The notes: a model not told the origin generated them from the sequence alone. Counted from the first letter of the stretch, positions 9,275 through 19,480 are shown. The stretch is DNA of 64,000 nucleotides from Schleiferiaceae bacterium (GCA_018401735.1 JAGYKI010000003.1:1-64000); one strand, 5' to 3'. Translations and numbers: made by a program.

Positions 9275-10180
9275 ATGAAGGATAGATTTGTCGCTTTTGT
9301 CCGAGCTTTACAAGATGAAATTTGTGCCGCTCTCGAGAAAATTGACGGCCAAGCGCAGTTTCAGGAAGACCTTTGGGAAAGACCCGGCGGCGGTGGCGGA
9401 CGCTCACGCGTTTTAAGCGAGGGCCTTGTTTTTGAAAAAGCGGGCGTAAGCACTTCCGTAGTACACGGCGAAATGCCCGACGCGCTCAAGAAAAATATGC
9501 AGAGTGAAGGCGATTCCTTTTTTGCCTGTGGTGTGAGTTTGGTTATTCATCCGCGCAGCCCCATGGTGCCAACCTGTCACGCAAATTTCCGCTACTTCGA
9601 AATGTATAATTCCGCAGGCGAGAAAATCGATTCTTGGTTTGGTGGAGGCAGCGACCTTACGCCTTATTACCTTTTTGAGGAAGACGCACGACATTTTCAC
9701 CGCGTGCAAAAAGAAGCCGCCGATAAACACGGCGAGGAGCTTTATCCGCTTTACAAAAAACAATGCGACGAATATTTCCGCAATCACCATCGTAACGAAG
9801 GACGCGGAATAGGTGGTACATTTTACGACTATTTAAAAGCCAACGAAGAGCGCAGCGAGGAAGATTGGTTTGCCTTTAGCCAGTCTATGGGTAATAGCTT
9901 CCTTCCCTCCTATCTACCGATAGTGGAAAAGCGCAAAAATTTAGACTACAACGAAGAGCAGCGCTATTGGCAAGAATTACGCCGTGGCCGCTACGTAGAA
10001 TTTAACTTAGTGCACGATCGCGGCACTCTCTTTGGCCTCAAAACCAATGGACGCACCGAAAGCATTTTAATGAGTTTGCCGCCACGCGTACGCTGGGACT
10101 ACAATGTAGAGCCAGAAGCGGGCAGCCCAGAAGCGAAATTAATCGCCGTTTTAAAAGAACCAATGGATTGGATCAACTAA
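9275..10180 (+). CDS. hemF: Oxygen-dependent coproporphyrinogen-III oxidase
   Basis: 301 aa. Converts coproporphyrinogen III to protoporphyrinogen IX using O2. Family patterns visible: WERPGGGGGRSRVL, MVPTCHANFRYFE, the active-site stretch WFGGGSDLTPYYLFEEDA, and EFNLVHDRGTLFGL near the C terminus. Using HemF, not the radical-SAM HemN, in the main operon indicates aerobic heme synthesis. Begins immediately after hemE; hemB follows after 9 nt. Confidence 0.97.
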   Translation: MKDRFVAFVRALQDEICAALEKIDGQAQFQEDLWERPGGGGGRSRVLSEGLVFEKAGVSTSVVHGEMPDALKKNMQSEGDSFFACGVSLVIHPRSPMVPTCHANFRYFEMYNSAGEKIDSWFGGGSDLTPYYLFEEDARHFHRVQKEAADKHGEELYPLYKKQCDEYFRNHHRNEGRGIGGTFYDYLKANEERSEEDWFAFSQSMGNSFLPSYLPIVEKRKNLDYNEEQRYWQELRRGRYVEFNLVHDRGTLFGLKTNGRTESILMSLPPRVRWDYNVEPEAGSPEAKLIAVLKEPMDWIN

Positions 10181-10189
10181 AAAAACAAC

Positions 10190-11182
10190 ATGTTACAACG
10201 TCCTCGTAGATTAAGAGTGAATCCTGCCATGCGCGCCATGGTGCAAGAAACTCAACTACAAGCTTCCAACTTTATCGCACCACTTTTTGCCGTAGAAGGC
10301 GAAGGTATTAAAAGTGAAATCAGCTCCATGCCAGGCTATTACCGCTACAGCCTCGATCTTTTAAGGGAAGAAGTCTTAGAGCTGGAATCTCTAGGAGTAA
10401 AATCGCTTTTGCTTTTTGTAAAGGTAGAAGACGACTTAAAAGACAATGAAGGCGAAGAGGCTTTAAATCCCGATGGATTAATGCAGCAGGCCATTCGTAT
10501 GATTAAGGAAACCGTGCCCAACTTGGTTTTAATGACCGATGTAGCTTTAGATCCTTATTCCTGCTATGGCCACGATGGTATTGTGGAAAATGGCGAAATA
10601 ATTAATGACGAAAGCGTAGGCTTCTTAGCCGATATGGCTATCAGTCACGCTCAAGCTGGTGCCGACATAGTGGCGCCCAGCGATATGATGGACGGAAGAA
10701 TTGGTGCCATTCGCATCGCGCTCGATACGGCTGGTTTTGAAAACGTCGGTATTATGGCCTACAGCGCTAAATATGCCTCTTGCTTTTATGGCCCTTTCAG
10801 AGATGCGCTCGATTCGGCCCCGGTGGATATGGACAATATTCCTCGTGACAAAAAAACCTATCAGATGAATCCCGCCAATGCTAAAGAAGCCTTGCGTGAA
10901 GTACAATTAGACCTAGCGGAAGGAGCCGATATTGTGATGGTAAAACCGGCCATGGCTTATTTAGATATTATTCGCCAAACCAAAGATATCAGTAGCGTTC
11001 CCGTAAGTGCTTATCATGTAAGTGGCGAATACGCCATGATTAAAGCTGCGGCCGAAAAAGGCTGGCTCAACGAAGAGGAAGCGATGGTCGAATGCTTAAC
11101 CGCTATCAAAAGAGCGGGTGCCGATCTCATCGCTACCTATTTTGTAAAAGACATTATTAAATATCTCCAAGCCCAAGGCTAA
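10190..11182 (+). CDS. hemB: Delta-aminolevulinic acid dehydratase
   Basis: 330 aa. Condenses two 5-aminolevulinate molecules to porphobilinogen. Both Schiff-base lysines are visible: K194 in YSAKYASCFYGPFRDA and K252 in MVKPAMAYLD. The metal loop reads DVALDPYSCYGHDG, aspartate-rich and without the three-cysteine zinc site, so a magnesium-type enzyme is inferred. It sits late in the operon although it acts second in the common pathway. Confidence 0.97.
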   Translation: MLQRPRRLRVNPAMRAMVQETQLQASNFIAPLFAVEGEGIKSEISSMPGYYRYSLDLLREEVLELESLGVKSLLLFVKVEDDLKDNEGEEALNPDGLMQQAIRMIKETVPNLVLMTDVALDPYSCYGHDGIVENGEIINDESVGFLADMAISHAQAGADIVAPSDMMDGRIGAIRIALDTAGFENVGIMAYSAKYASCFYGPFRDALDSAPVDMDNIPRDKKTYQMNPANAKEALREVQLDLAEGADIVMVKPAMAYLDIIRQTKDISSVPVSAYHVSGEYAMIKAAAEKGWLNEEEAMVECLTAIKRAGADLIATYFVKDIIKYLQAQG

Positions 11183-11199
11183 GATTTTAAAAAGTAAAC

Positions 11200-12492
11200 A
11201 TGGAAACTCAGAAAAGTAAAGAGCTTTTTATAGAAGCAAGTAAATATATTCCCGGTGGTGTAAACTCGCCCGTGCGCGCCTTTAAATCGGTGGGGGGCGA
11301 TCCTATTTTTATGGATCACGCCCATGGCACTTATCTTTTTGACGCTGATGGTAATCGCTATATCGATTACATCGCCTCATGGGGACCGATGATTATGGGA
11401 CATGCTTATGAGCCCGTTATTGAGGCGGTGCGTGAGGCCGCATCGCGCTCTACTTCTTTTGGCGCACCCACCGATATGGAAATTAAATTAGCGAAACTTA
11501 TCGTAGATGCCATTCCTAATATAGAGCGCATCAGAATGGTAAATTCAGGTACCGAAGCCACTATGAGCGCCGTACGTTTGGCACGTGGTTATACCAAACG
11601 CGATAAGTTTATAAAATTTGCAGGAAACTATCATGGCCACGGCGATAGCTTCTTAATTAAAGGCGGTAGCGGCATGGTTACTTTAGGTCATCCGAGCAGC
11701 CCCGGCGTAACCAAAGGAACCGCTAAAGACACGCTTTTGGCAGAATACAATGATTTAGAGTCTGTTAAAGAAGTAGTTGCCGCTAATAAAAATGAAATTG
11801 CTGCTATCATCATCGAGCCTATTCCTGGTAATATGGGTTGCATCCTACCCGAACCTGGCTTTTTAGAAGGCTTACGCCAGATTTGTAATGAGGAAGGAGC
11901 CTTATTAATATTTGATGAAGTTATGACTGGTTTCCGCCTTGGCTTTGGTGGCGCCCAAGAAGTAACGGGTGTACAAGCAGACCTGGTTACCTACGGAAAA
12001 GTTATTGGTGCTGGTTTACCCGTGGGCGCCTACGGAGGTCGCGCCGATATTATGGAATACGTAGCGCCGAATGGCCCAGTTTATCAGGCGGGAACTCTAT
12101 CGGGTAACCCCATCGCCATGACGGCTGGGTATACCCTTTTAAAGCATTTAAGAGACCATCCTGCGGTTTACGATAAATTAGCGAAAACCTGCGAGGCCAT
12201 TGAAAATGGACTGCATCCTCTTTTAAAAGAAAGTGGCTTAGATTATCAGATCAACCGCATTGGTTCGATGATTAGTCTTCATTTCAGCGCCGAGAAAATT
12301 CGTGATTTCGAATCTGCGAAAAGCGGTGATAATGCGCACTTTAAAGCTTTCTTCCACGGCATGTTAAAACGCGGAGTCTATCTACCGCCGAGTGCCTACG
12401 AAAGTTGGTTTTTAAATGCCGCCTTAAACGACAATGATATAAAGCAAACCCTGCAAGCGGCCAAAGAAACGCTCGCAGAAATGACCGCCTAA
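11200..12492 (+). CDS. hemL: Glutamate-1-semialdehyde 2,1-aminomutase
   Basis: 430 aa, PLP-dependent. Converts glutamate-1-semialdehyde, the HemA product, to 5-aminolevulinate. [13 protein letters not shown] at the N terminus and [17 protein letters not shown] are family hallmarks, and K267 in [17 protein letters not shown] is the PLP lysine. Last gene of the heme operon; an intrinsic terminator follows within 40 nt. Confidence 0.97.
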   Translation: METQKSKELFIEASKYIPGGVNSPVRAFKSVGGDPIFMDHAHGTYLFDADGNRYIDYIASWGPMIMGHAYEPVIEAVREAASRSTSFGAPTDMEIKLAKLIVDAIPNIERIRMVNSGTEATMSAVRLARGYTKRDKFIKFAGNYHGHGDSFLIKGGSGMVTLGHPSSPGVTKGTAKDTLLAEYNDLESVKEVVAANKNEIAAIIIEPIPGNMGCILPEPGFLEGLRQICNEEGALLIFDEVMTGFRLGFGGAQEVTGVQADLVTYGKVIGAGLPVGAYGGRADIMEYVAPNGPVYQAGTLSGNPIAMTAGYTLLKHLRDHPAVYDKLAKTCEAIENGLHPLLKESGLDYQINRIGSMISLHFSAEKIRDFESAKSGDNAHFKAFFHGMLKRGVYLPPSAYESWFLNAALNDNDIKQTLQAAKETLAEMTA

Positions 12493-12496
12493 ATAG

Positions 12497-12530
12497 AATC
12501 CCCATTTGATTTTTCATTTGGGGATTTTTT
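12497..12530 (+). terminator. Intrinsic terminator of the hem operon
   Basis: Stem AATCCCCA (12497-12504) pairs with TGGGGATT (12519-12526) across a 14-nt loop and runs into a T6 tract. It lies directly after hemL. A second small hairpin, ATGCTAA/TTAGCAT (12538-12544 with 12550-12556), follows before the next gene. Confidence 0.85.
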
Positions 12531-12581
12531 CTTTCGTATGCTAATTCCTTTAGCATGTCAAATCAATAATTCCGTTCTTTG

Positions 12582-14381
12582 ATGAAAATAAAAAATATGC
12601 GTTCTTATCTACTCTCGCTCGCGCTTTTAATCTCCACTTTAGGCTTTTCTCAAGGCCTCGCTTTCGAGCGCACTTATAATTATCACACCTTAAAATTCAA
12701 TCAAGGCGGAAGCGAAGTAAATGCCTACGAACCCTTATCGCAAAGGATATTCTCGACCAATGCGGCGGAAAGTAAAATTGATATTTTAAAAATTAGCGAC
12801 CTCCGTAAATCCTATCGCGTGGGCCGCATCGACCTTACACCCTACAGCGGTTCGGTAAATAGTTTAGCCGTGCAAGGCAATGTTTTAGCGGTTGCCCTAG
12901 AAGCGAATTTACCCCAATCTAATGGTAAAGTGGTCTTTTTCGACACCAATGGAACCTACCTAAACCAGGTAGTTGTAGGCGCTATGCCTGATATGATTTG
13001 CTTCGCCCCGAGCACGCAATATATTTTAGTCGCCAATGAAGGAGAGCCTTCCGACGACTACACCATTGATCCTCTAGGAACGGTAAGCGTGATCGATTTT
13101 CGTTCGGGCTCTGCCACTGCGCTTACTCAAGCAGATGTTCATTCGGTAGACTTCACTCGCTATGATACTATCCCTTATGATCCTAGTATTAACATCTATG
13201 GAAATAATGGCTTGAGCTCGTTTTCAGAAGATGTAGAACCCGAATACATTGCTATAGATCCCACTAGCACCAAAGCTTACGTTTCTTTGCAAGAAAATAA
13301 TGCTCTGGCCATTATCGACATCTTTACTTTTAGTCTCGATACGGTTATCGGTTTAGGCTATAAAGACCATAACTTGGCTGGCAATGGCTTCGACGCTTCA
13401 GACCTTTCGAGCAGCATAGACATTAAACCTCATTTTAATGTTTTCGGTATGTATCAACCCGATGCTATTCAAGCTTTCGCTAAGAATGGGAACACCTATA
13501 TTATCAGCGCTAATGAAGGAGATTCGCGTGAGTACAGCGCCTACAGCGAGGTAGAACGCGTTACTAATGTTAACCTCAACCCTATTGTTTTTAATAGTCC
13601 TTCTACCTTGCAACTCGATTCTGTTTTGGGTCGCTTAAAAGTCACTACCACTTTAGGGAATAAACGCAATGGATTTGTGCACGACTCGCTCTTTACTTTC
13701 GGAACCCGCTCCTTTAGTATTTGGGATACGCAAGGACAATTAGTTTGGGATAGCGGTGATGATTTTGAGCAAATTACTGCCCAAGCATACGCTGCTAATT
13801 TCAACTCCAAAAATGACGATAATAACAGCCGAAAAGGTCGCAGCGATGATAGAGGACCTGAGCCTGAAGCCCTCGCCATTGGCGAAGTTGACGGTGTTCT
13901 TTACGCTTTTATCGGTTTGGAGCAGATGGGAGGAATAATGATTTACAATCTTGACAATCCACTGGCGCCTACCTTTGATTCTTATATCTTATACCGTGAC
14001 TTTAGTGTGGCTGCCAACGATACCGCTTCCGGTGATTTAGGCCCCGAACATATCACTTTTATCTCTGCCCAAGATAGCCCCAATGGCATTGCCCTTTTAG
14101 CGGTTTCCAATGAAGTTAGTGGTAACCTAAGTATTTATCAAGTAGGTCAAGGCATTGGCATAGATGAGCAATTAATAGAAAACAGGGTAGAGCTATATCC
14201 AAACCCTTCTATGGGAATTTTTCACCTCAGCGAAAAGCAGAGTTTAAAGGTTTACAATAGTAAAGGCCAACTAGTTAAGGAAGTGGAACACGAAAGCCAA
14301 ATTGATCTTAGCCAAGAGCCTGCTGGTTTTTACACCATTATTAATAAGGCAGGAAATAGTCTTAAAGTAATAAAGAATTAA
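12582..14381 (+). CDS. Choice-of-anchor I family beta-propeller, T9SS cargo
   Basis: 599 aa from the ATG at 12582; the preceding TTG is less likely. The signal peptide ends near LGFSQG. The body matches the choice-of-anchor I / mesenchyme-specific surface glycoprotein-like group: repeated propeller blades, PDMICFAPSTQYILVANEGEPSDDY cut short here as ILVANEGEPSDDYTIDPLGT, YVSLQENNALAIIDI, and ANEGDSREY near the middle. About residues 520-599 are a type A sorting tail, with ELYPNPSMGIFHLS and GFYTIINKAG. I infer an outer-surface protein; catalytic activity is not evident. The gene ends by overlapping the next ATG (TAATG). Confidence 0.85.
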   Translation: MKIKNMRSYLLSLALLISTLGFSQGLAFERTYNYHTLKFNQGGSEVNAYEPLSQRIFSTNAAESKIDILKISDLRKSYRVGRIDLTPYSGSVNSLAVQGNVLAVALEANLPQSNGKVVFFDTNGTYLNQVVVGAMPDMICFAPSTQYILVANEGEPSDDYTIDPLGTVSVIDFRSGSATALTQADVHSVDFTRYDTIPYDPSINIYGNNGLSSFSEDVEPEYIAIDPTSTKAYVSLQENNALAIIDIFTFSLDTVIGLGYKDHNLAGNGFDASDLSSSIDIKPHFNVFGMYQPDAIQAFAKNGNTYIISANEGDSREYSAYSEVERVTNVNLNPIVFNSPSTLQLDSVLGRLKVTTTLGNKRNGFVHDSLFTFGTRSFSIWDTQGQLVWDSGDDFEQITAQAYAANFNSKNDDNNSRKGRSDDRGPEPEALAIGEVDGVLYAFIGLEQMGGIMIYNLDNPLAPTFDSYILYRDFSVAANDTASGDLGPEHITFISAQDSPNGIALLAVSNEVSGNLSIYQVGQGIGIDEQLIENRVELYPNPSMGIFHLSEKQSLKVYNSKGQLVKEVEHESQIDLSQEPAGFYTIINKAGNSLKVIKN

Positions 14382-14746
14382 TGCAGAAAAACGTTTTCGG
14401 CGAAAGCCTAATTAGCTGTAGCACTGCTCCACTCACTGGCTATTTTAGAGACGGACAATGCAGTACCGACGATTCTGATTTTGGTGTACACGCGGTTTGC
14501 GCCGTGCTTACCAATGAGTTTTTAGAATATAGCAAAGCGCAAGGAAACGACTTAAGCACACCCATGCCCCAGTATAATTTCCCCGGTTTAAAAGCGGGCG
14601 ATCGCTGGTGTGTTTGTGCCAGTCGTTGGATTGATGCCTTCAAAGCCAACTGCGCACCGCTACTGGTTTTGGAAGCTTGTCACGAAAAATTATTGGAATT
14701 TATCGAATTACAAGATCTGGTTCATTTCGCACATATCGACCACTAA
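14381..14746 (+). CDS. DUF2237 family protein
   Basis: 121 aa. Conserved small cytosolic protein: NVFGESLISCSTAPLTGYFR, then DFGVHAVCAVLTNEFLEYSK and PGLKAGDRWCVCASRW, match the DUF2237 pattern with conserved Cys, Asp and Trp positions. Function unknown in the family. The ATG shares a base with the stop of the upstream T9SS cargo gene, and the next gene begins 4 nt later, so it is probably read in one transcript with the SMUG2-like gene. Confidence 0.85.
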   Translation: MQKNVFGESLISCSTAPLTGYFRDGQCSTDDSDFGVHAVCAVLTNEFLEYSKAQGNDLSTPMPQYNFPGLKAGDRWCVCASRWIDAFKANCAPLLVLEACHEKLLEFIELQDLVHFAHIDH

Positions 14747-14749
14747 TAA

Positions 14750-15438
14750 ATGCCTATGCTTTACCAAAAGATTCTACAGTTTTATAAAGAGTTAGATCTC
14801 GACGAAAGTCTGCTCGATAAAGAAACGAAAGTGATGAATCCCTATCAGGAAAACGGTTCTGAAGTAAAGCGCATTTTAAGCGAGTTTTATCAAAAATATT
14901 ATAGCGATACTAAGAAGCGTCATTTAATTTTAGGCATTAATCCCGGTCGTTTGGGCGCCGGTTTAACCGGTATTCCCTTTACGGATACGAAAGCTTTGCG
15001 CGAAGATTGTAAGATCGAAACCGCCATTGAAACTTCGGAGACTTCGGCGGAATACGTTTATACTTTCATCCGTCATTTCGGCGGTCCCGAAAAATTCTAC
15101 CAACGCTATTTTATTGGTGCTGCTTGTCCGCTGGGCTTCACCCATCTCAATAAAAAAGGCCATTGGGTTAATTGGAACTACTACGATTCAGCATTACTTT
15201 ATAATAGTGTAAAAAGCTTTATGATTGAGCAGCTTAAAAAGCAAATCGAACTCTGTGGCTCCAACGAAAAAGCTATTATTTGGGGCAATGGCAAAAACTT
15301 CAAATTTCTAACGAAATCAATAAAGAGGAAAAGCTTTTTAAAGAACTCATTCCCTTGGAGCACCCGCGCTATATTATGCAGTACAAACGCAAGAGTATCG
15401 ATTTGTACTTAGAAAAGTATCATCAGGTTTTTAGCTAA
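14750..15438 (+). pseudogene. SMUG2-like uracil-DNA glycosylase, frameshifted near 3' end
   Basis: The N-terminal ~185 residues fit the SMUG2/uracil-DNA glycosylase-like group: HLILGINPGRLGAGLTGIPF carries motif A, and CPLGFTHLNKKGHWVNWNYY follows. After KNFKFL (near 15310) the reading frame loses homology and stops at 15412. The -1 frame continues as NEINKEEKLFKELIPLEHPR then YIMQYKRKSIDLYLEKYH, ending in TAA at 15436-15438. Restoring one base (ctaacg to ctaaacg) rejoins the two. The lost part contains HPR, the expected second catalytic/DNA-binding motif, so as written the protein should be inactive. Real mutation and assembly error cannot be separated here. Confidence 0.8.
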
Positions 15439-15540
15439 ATCATTGCTCTTTTGTTCGCTTTCGCTAGATGCGCAGGAAGGCGAAATAGTCTCCTAAATAT
15501 AGAAACAATTTGGGGAAAAAATGAATCTTTTCAAACCAGT

Positions 15541-17307
15541 TTACCGAATCACATTCACAATGCCGCTATACTTCTGCCCGTAGTCGTTTACGGTGATTAG
15601 CAAAACATAAGTAAATGCGCCTGATACTTCCACTCCTTTGAAGGTTCCGTCCCAGAAGGTTTGGGCATCCGCGGATAGAAAGACCAATTCGCCCCAGCGA
15701 TTGTAAATGCGTAAATCATATTGATTAATGGTACCCGCAATCTCAAAGGAAAAATAATCATTCAGGCCATTCTTATCAGGGGTGAAAGCATTGGGAATGG
15801 TAATATCTGGTACGCAGCCGCGCTCGTCGATGCTGAAATTGTAATGCATACTATCGCAGTCTTGCACCAAACTTAAGCGATAATCGCCATGATCGCGAAT
15901 GAAAACGGGCGGCTCCACTTTTTGCGCATCTATATAAATGGCAAAACCATCGCTTAGACTTTCTAATGGAAGCTGTATTTCTGGAGTTTCACAAATAGTG
16001 CTGTCCAAAGCAAGGACTGGAAACTCATAAATGGGATGATAATCGATGCGAAAGGCAATATCATCTTCTTCACAGCCATTAGTCCACTGCAAATGATAGC
16101 TGCCAGTTTGCGACAGCCTTAAAATAGTATCATTGAAAGGACTGTAGTTTAGCTGGTACTCTAATTTCGGATCTAGTGGCAAGGCAATTTCCTCACCCGC
16201 GCAAAGTAAAGTATCGCTCAAAGTAGCAGTCCAAGTTAAAGGTGCTACTTCACTGATATGAAAGGTATCCACTAAAGTCTCGGTGCAACCGCAAAGCAGT
16301 TTCACCCAGTAGGTTCCAGGTTGATCCACGACCCGACTGGACGCAGTATCACCATTATCCCATAAAAACTGATAAGCAGGATTAGGGCTACTCGCTTGTA
16401 AAGTGAGGCTGTCTCCTTGGCAAATTAGGCTGCCCTTATAGTTTGCAGACTATCCAAGCGAGGCTGGACAATGAAAACGTCGTCAATATAGGCCCTAGAA
16501 ATCCATTGTCTATTTGAGTCATTTGGGTTGCCAAAGTAAATTCCTCCATTTTGAAAAGACTGAGAATATGTCAGATTCATAGGGTAAAAATTACTGATCG
16601 TTAAATATTCTTCTCTCTGTTGCCATCGGCTGCACCGTATCAATAACCAAGAGGGTATATTGTGTCGTATCTCTATTAAAGCCGCCAAAAATTGGAATTT
16701 CAACCTGAGGGCTGATGTTTTGACTGTCAAAGGCAGACAACTGAGGGAGGCCAGAAACGCTTGTGTCGCCTAAATCCTGAATACGTAGCTCAGACAAATG
16801 CATTCCTAGTCTATTAGAAGCAGTCCAAGCTGTATCGAAATAGGGATCGCCTGTGTAAGAAGCAAAAACAAACAGATAATACATTCCGACGCTGTAAGGA
16901 CAACCAGAGTCTAATGGTGCCTTTAATTTTGTTTGTAAAAACGATTTGCTTGAGTTTAAAATTTCAGATCCGCCAATAACAGTCACTCCGAAGCAAGAGT
17001 CTGTTCTAGGGAAATATAAATTTTGAAATCCCGCTCGACGTTCAAGAGTGAGACTCCAAACAATACCTGCTCGATTATTCAAAGGTGTAAACCAATCCTT
17101 TACCGCTGGAAATGAATCGGTGTACATATAGAGGTAAGGGTTTAACGGAAAATTCGTTTCCTCGAAAGAAGGGTTTTTGACTAAGTTTTGGCCCTGAAGT
17201 ATATGCCCAATAAAAAGAAAGCAAAAGGTTGGTATCACAACAACAACCCTAAGCCCTCTCAGGCTTAAGGTTGTATTGATATTTAATATGACTTTCTGTA
17301 TTACCAC
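15541..17307 (-). pseudogene. Gliding-motility-CTD (T9SS type B) protein with two frameshifts
   Basis: Read right to left, the signal-peptide-like start (GTG at 17307) and LVKNPSFEE begin a lectin/PKD-type surface protein. Near 16615 the frame must shift (MATER to EEYLTISNFYP), then near 16440 shift back (LDSLQTI to GSLICQGDSLTLQ). The last part includes PGTYWVKLLCGC and ends in a gliding-motility-associated C-terminal domain: IPNAFTPDKNGLNDYFSFEI, then YDLRIYNRWGELVF and FTYVLLITVNDYGQ. The two lesions compensate, so the outer parts share one frame, but a TAA intervenes. Intact length would be about 588 aa. The second lesion reads as a 1-nt loss in a short run; the first is a 1-nt gain or a GA loss. 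Confidence 0.75.
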
Positions 17308-18857
17308 AAAAATTTATCTCTATAAACGATATCTGATCCGGATCTAGCAATAATTAAATATGTTCCTCTATTCAGGTTTGATAAACTAATTTCATCGTTT
17401 TTAGTGTCTATTAATTGTTTACCGTCCATTGAATAGACTTCATAATTAAAAGGGGTTGCCTTAGATAAACCCTCAGTACTAATGTGCAACTTACCACTTT
17501 CAGTATTTACGTAATGATAAATAGAGTTTAATTCTGAGTTGGTTAATCCCATTTTCTGAAACCTACAACCTGCACAAACCTGATAGTAGCTCCACTCTGA
17601 ATCAGATAAACACCCATCAGTTCCTACGCTTAAGACTACTTTATACACCTCACCTTCGTTAAACATGGGGCGATCAGCATCTGTATAACCACCATAAAGG
17701 TCAACAGAGTTTGGGTTTAACGAGAAGACGGCCCCATTAATATCAAGCCCTTCTTTTTCGCCAATTGGAGTAAAGACCCCTAATATTTTTCTTTCTAGCA
17801 CCAATAAATATTCGTCATAAAACGGTGTTGAAATATTAGAAACCAATTTACCTGATAAGCCACCAATGGAAGGAACTGACGCAAGATTTTGAGAAGCTGC
17901 CACAGAAATTATGCTGGTACCTGAAGGATTCCATTCAAAATCAAACGAAGTTATGTATGGCTTTTGACGTACTTCTAATAATTTTGAAACATCTGAAAAC
18001 TCATTACAATCAGCGTTTTCAACAGAAATCTCGATTAGAACATAACCACTAGTATAGGATGCTAGCACACTTTCAAACATAGGCTGAACTGTGCTTGCCA
18101 TCCAACTTTCTAAAGAAGGTCCGAATGGAACAGCAAAATCTCCCAAATCTTCACCGTAAACACCTACAGATTGACTCAAGACTGCACCCGGAGTACTGTT
18201 CACATCAGATGCGCGAATCACAAATGAATATTCCGCAGTATAAGTGGGGCCTTGTAAAGCCGTCAAATCGAGGCTAAACTCTGGAGCGATGCAACCTGAA
18301 GCCCAACTCACAGGATTACCATTGCCATCCTTTACTGCTAAACTTTGCACTTCGGTAGCATAGTAACCCGCTGGTTCAACTTCATTTGTGTAATAAATAC
18401 CACCTTGAGTGTAAAGCTTATTCTTACCATAAATATAAGTAGTAATCTCTACGCGATAATTATTGGTTTCAGTATAAGTTGGGTTTACTGTAAATGTCTC
18501 ATCAATGTCATAGCAAGTCCCACCAGAATACTGATCTGCAGTACCCGAAGTTAGCGATGCCACAAAGTCCCATCCACCTGAACTGTTTTCTTGAAACAGA
18601 CGTAACCTGACATAGTCTTTAGCTGCTAACTCTCTAACATCAACAGTTATAGTAGAGGACTCATTATATAGTAACCCTGGTGTATAGGATGAAGCTTCAA
18701 AGTTAAAGTTTGAACAAGCCTCAGCATGGCTACTAAGCCCGAAGACTATAGCCACAAGAAAAAATAATTTAAATTTTATATTTTTAATTGTAATTCGGTT
18801 TAAAATAAAAAAGTCTAAAAATGCTAGCGGGCAGTTTCTCAAGAGAACAACAATCAC
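17301..18857 (-). CDS. Secreted T9SS cargo protein, start uncertain
   Basis: Up to 518 aa. The C-terminal ~75 residues form a type A sorting domain (VYSMDGKQLIDTKNDEISLS, then NRGTYLIIARSG). The body has no named domain; it begins after HAEACSNF and looks like tandem Ig/PKD-style beta domains with scattered cysteines. The start is problematic: the frame opens at a GTG (18857), yet the natural signal peptide begins at ATT codons (18788 or 18794: IKNIKFKLFFLVAIVFGL), with no ATG nearby. Either GTG or a rare ATT is used, or the ATG was lost. The stop overlaps the start of the broken downstream gene. Confidence 0.6.
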   Translation of the reverse strand: MIVVLLRNCPLAFLDFFILNRITIKNIKFKLFFLVAIVFGLSSHAEACSNFNFEASSYTPGLLYNESSTITVDVRELAAKDYVRLRLFQENSSGGWDFVASLTSGTADQYSGGTCYDIDETFTVNPTYTETNNYRVEITTYIYGKNKLYTQGGIYYTNEVEPAGYYATEVQSLAVKDGNGNPVSWASGCIAPEFSLDLTALQGPTYTAEYSFVIRASDVNSTPGAVLSQSVGVYGEDLGDFAVPFGPSLESWMASTVQPMFESVLASYTSGYVLIEISVENADCNEFSDVSKLLEVRQKPYITSFDFEWNPSGTSIISVAASQNLASVPSIGGLSGKLVSNISTPFYDEYLLVLERKILGVFTPIGEKEGLDINGAVFSLNPNSVDLYGGYTDADRPMFNEGEVYKVVLSVGTDGCLSDSEWSYYQVCAGCRFQKMGLTNSELNSIYHYVNTESGKLHISTEGLSKATPFNYEVYSMDGKQLIDTKNDEISLSNLNRGTYLIIARSGSDIVYRDKFLW

Positions 18858-19281
18858 ATGGCTAACTAACTAAATATTTTACCCTAATCCAATTTTTATT
18901 TACTATTTAACAATTATTAAAAGATTTAAATTCAAAAAAATAAATTCATAACACGATCTTAACATTGATGCTCAAAGGGAGTAGTACGCAATAACATTTA
19001 AAATAAATATTATCAGTTATGCAACATTTCAAACATTAAAATTAACATGACCTGAAAAAGTGAGTTTTTAAATCTATTTTGAGTTGTAATTCTTAAAAGG
19101 TCATAGCAAAACAATATCTAATTTGATTTTTTCAAGATCTAAAATCCAGTACAATTAACTGATTTACATTATTTTAAATTAAAATATTAAAGAAAAATTA
19201 CCAAAACCCTGATTTGATAAAACAATTATATAAATTGGAGATAAGTTTTATTAGCCCTCTAATTTCAACCCTATTGATGCA

Positions 19282-19425
19282 CTAGTTTACGCATACCAAA
19301 GCCTTGTTATACTGAAATAGCGAAATACTTCCATCTGCATTTGCCCTGCCGTTTTGCTTATACTGTAATAATAAGCGTCCCGCTTCCATGGCCTTATCTT
19401 TAAGATCAAGTTCCTGTTGATGGCG
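19282..19425 (-). pseudogene. Orphan ORF fragment (47 codons)
   Basis: An open frame with protein-like composition but no start codon near its beginning: it opens after TGA-TAA and reads RHQQELDLKDKAMEAGRLLL, then QYKQNGRANADGSISLF, ending LVCVN. An overlapping frame (KLKIDNAINRNLILK) suggests that the upstream part is frameshifted. I do not recognise the family; it looks like the C-terminal scrap of a lost gene. Confidence 0.35.
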
Positions 19426-19480
19426 TTATCAATCTTAAGCTTGAGCCGCTTGGCTTAACCCATGGTTCCGCAATACTATT

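Noticed and set aside
16440..16620. Programmed frameshifting in the gliding-CTD gene
   Set aside because: No slippery heptamer or stimulatory structure is seen, and two opposite shifts would be needed.
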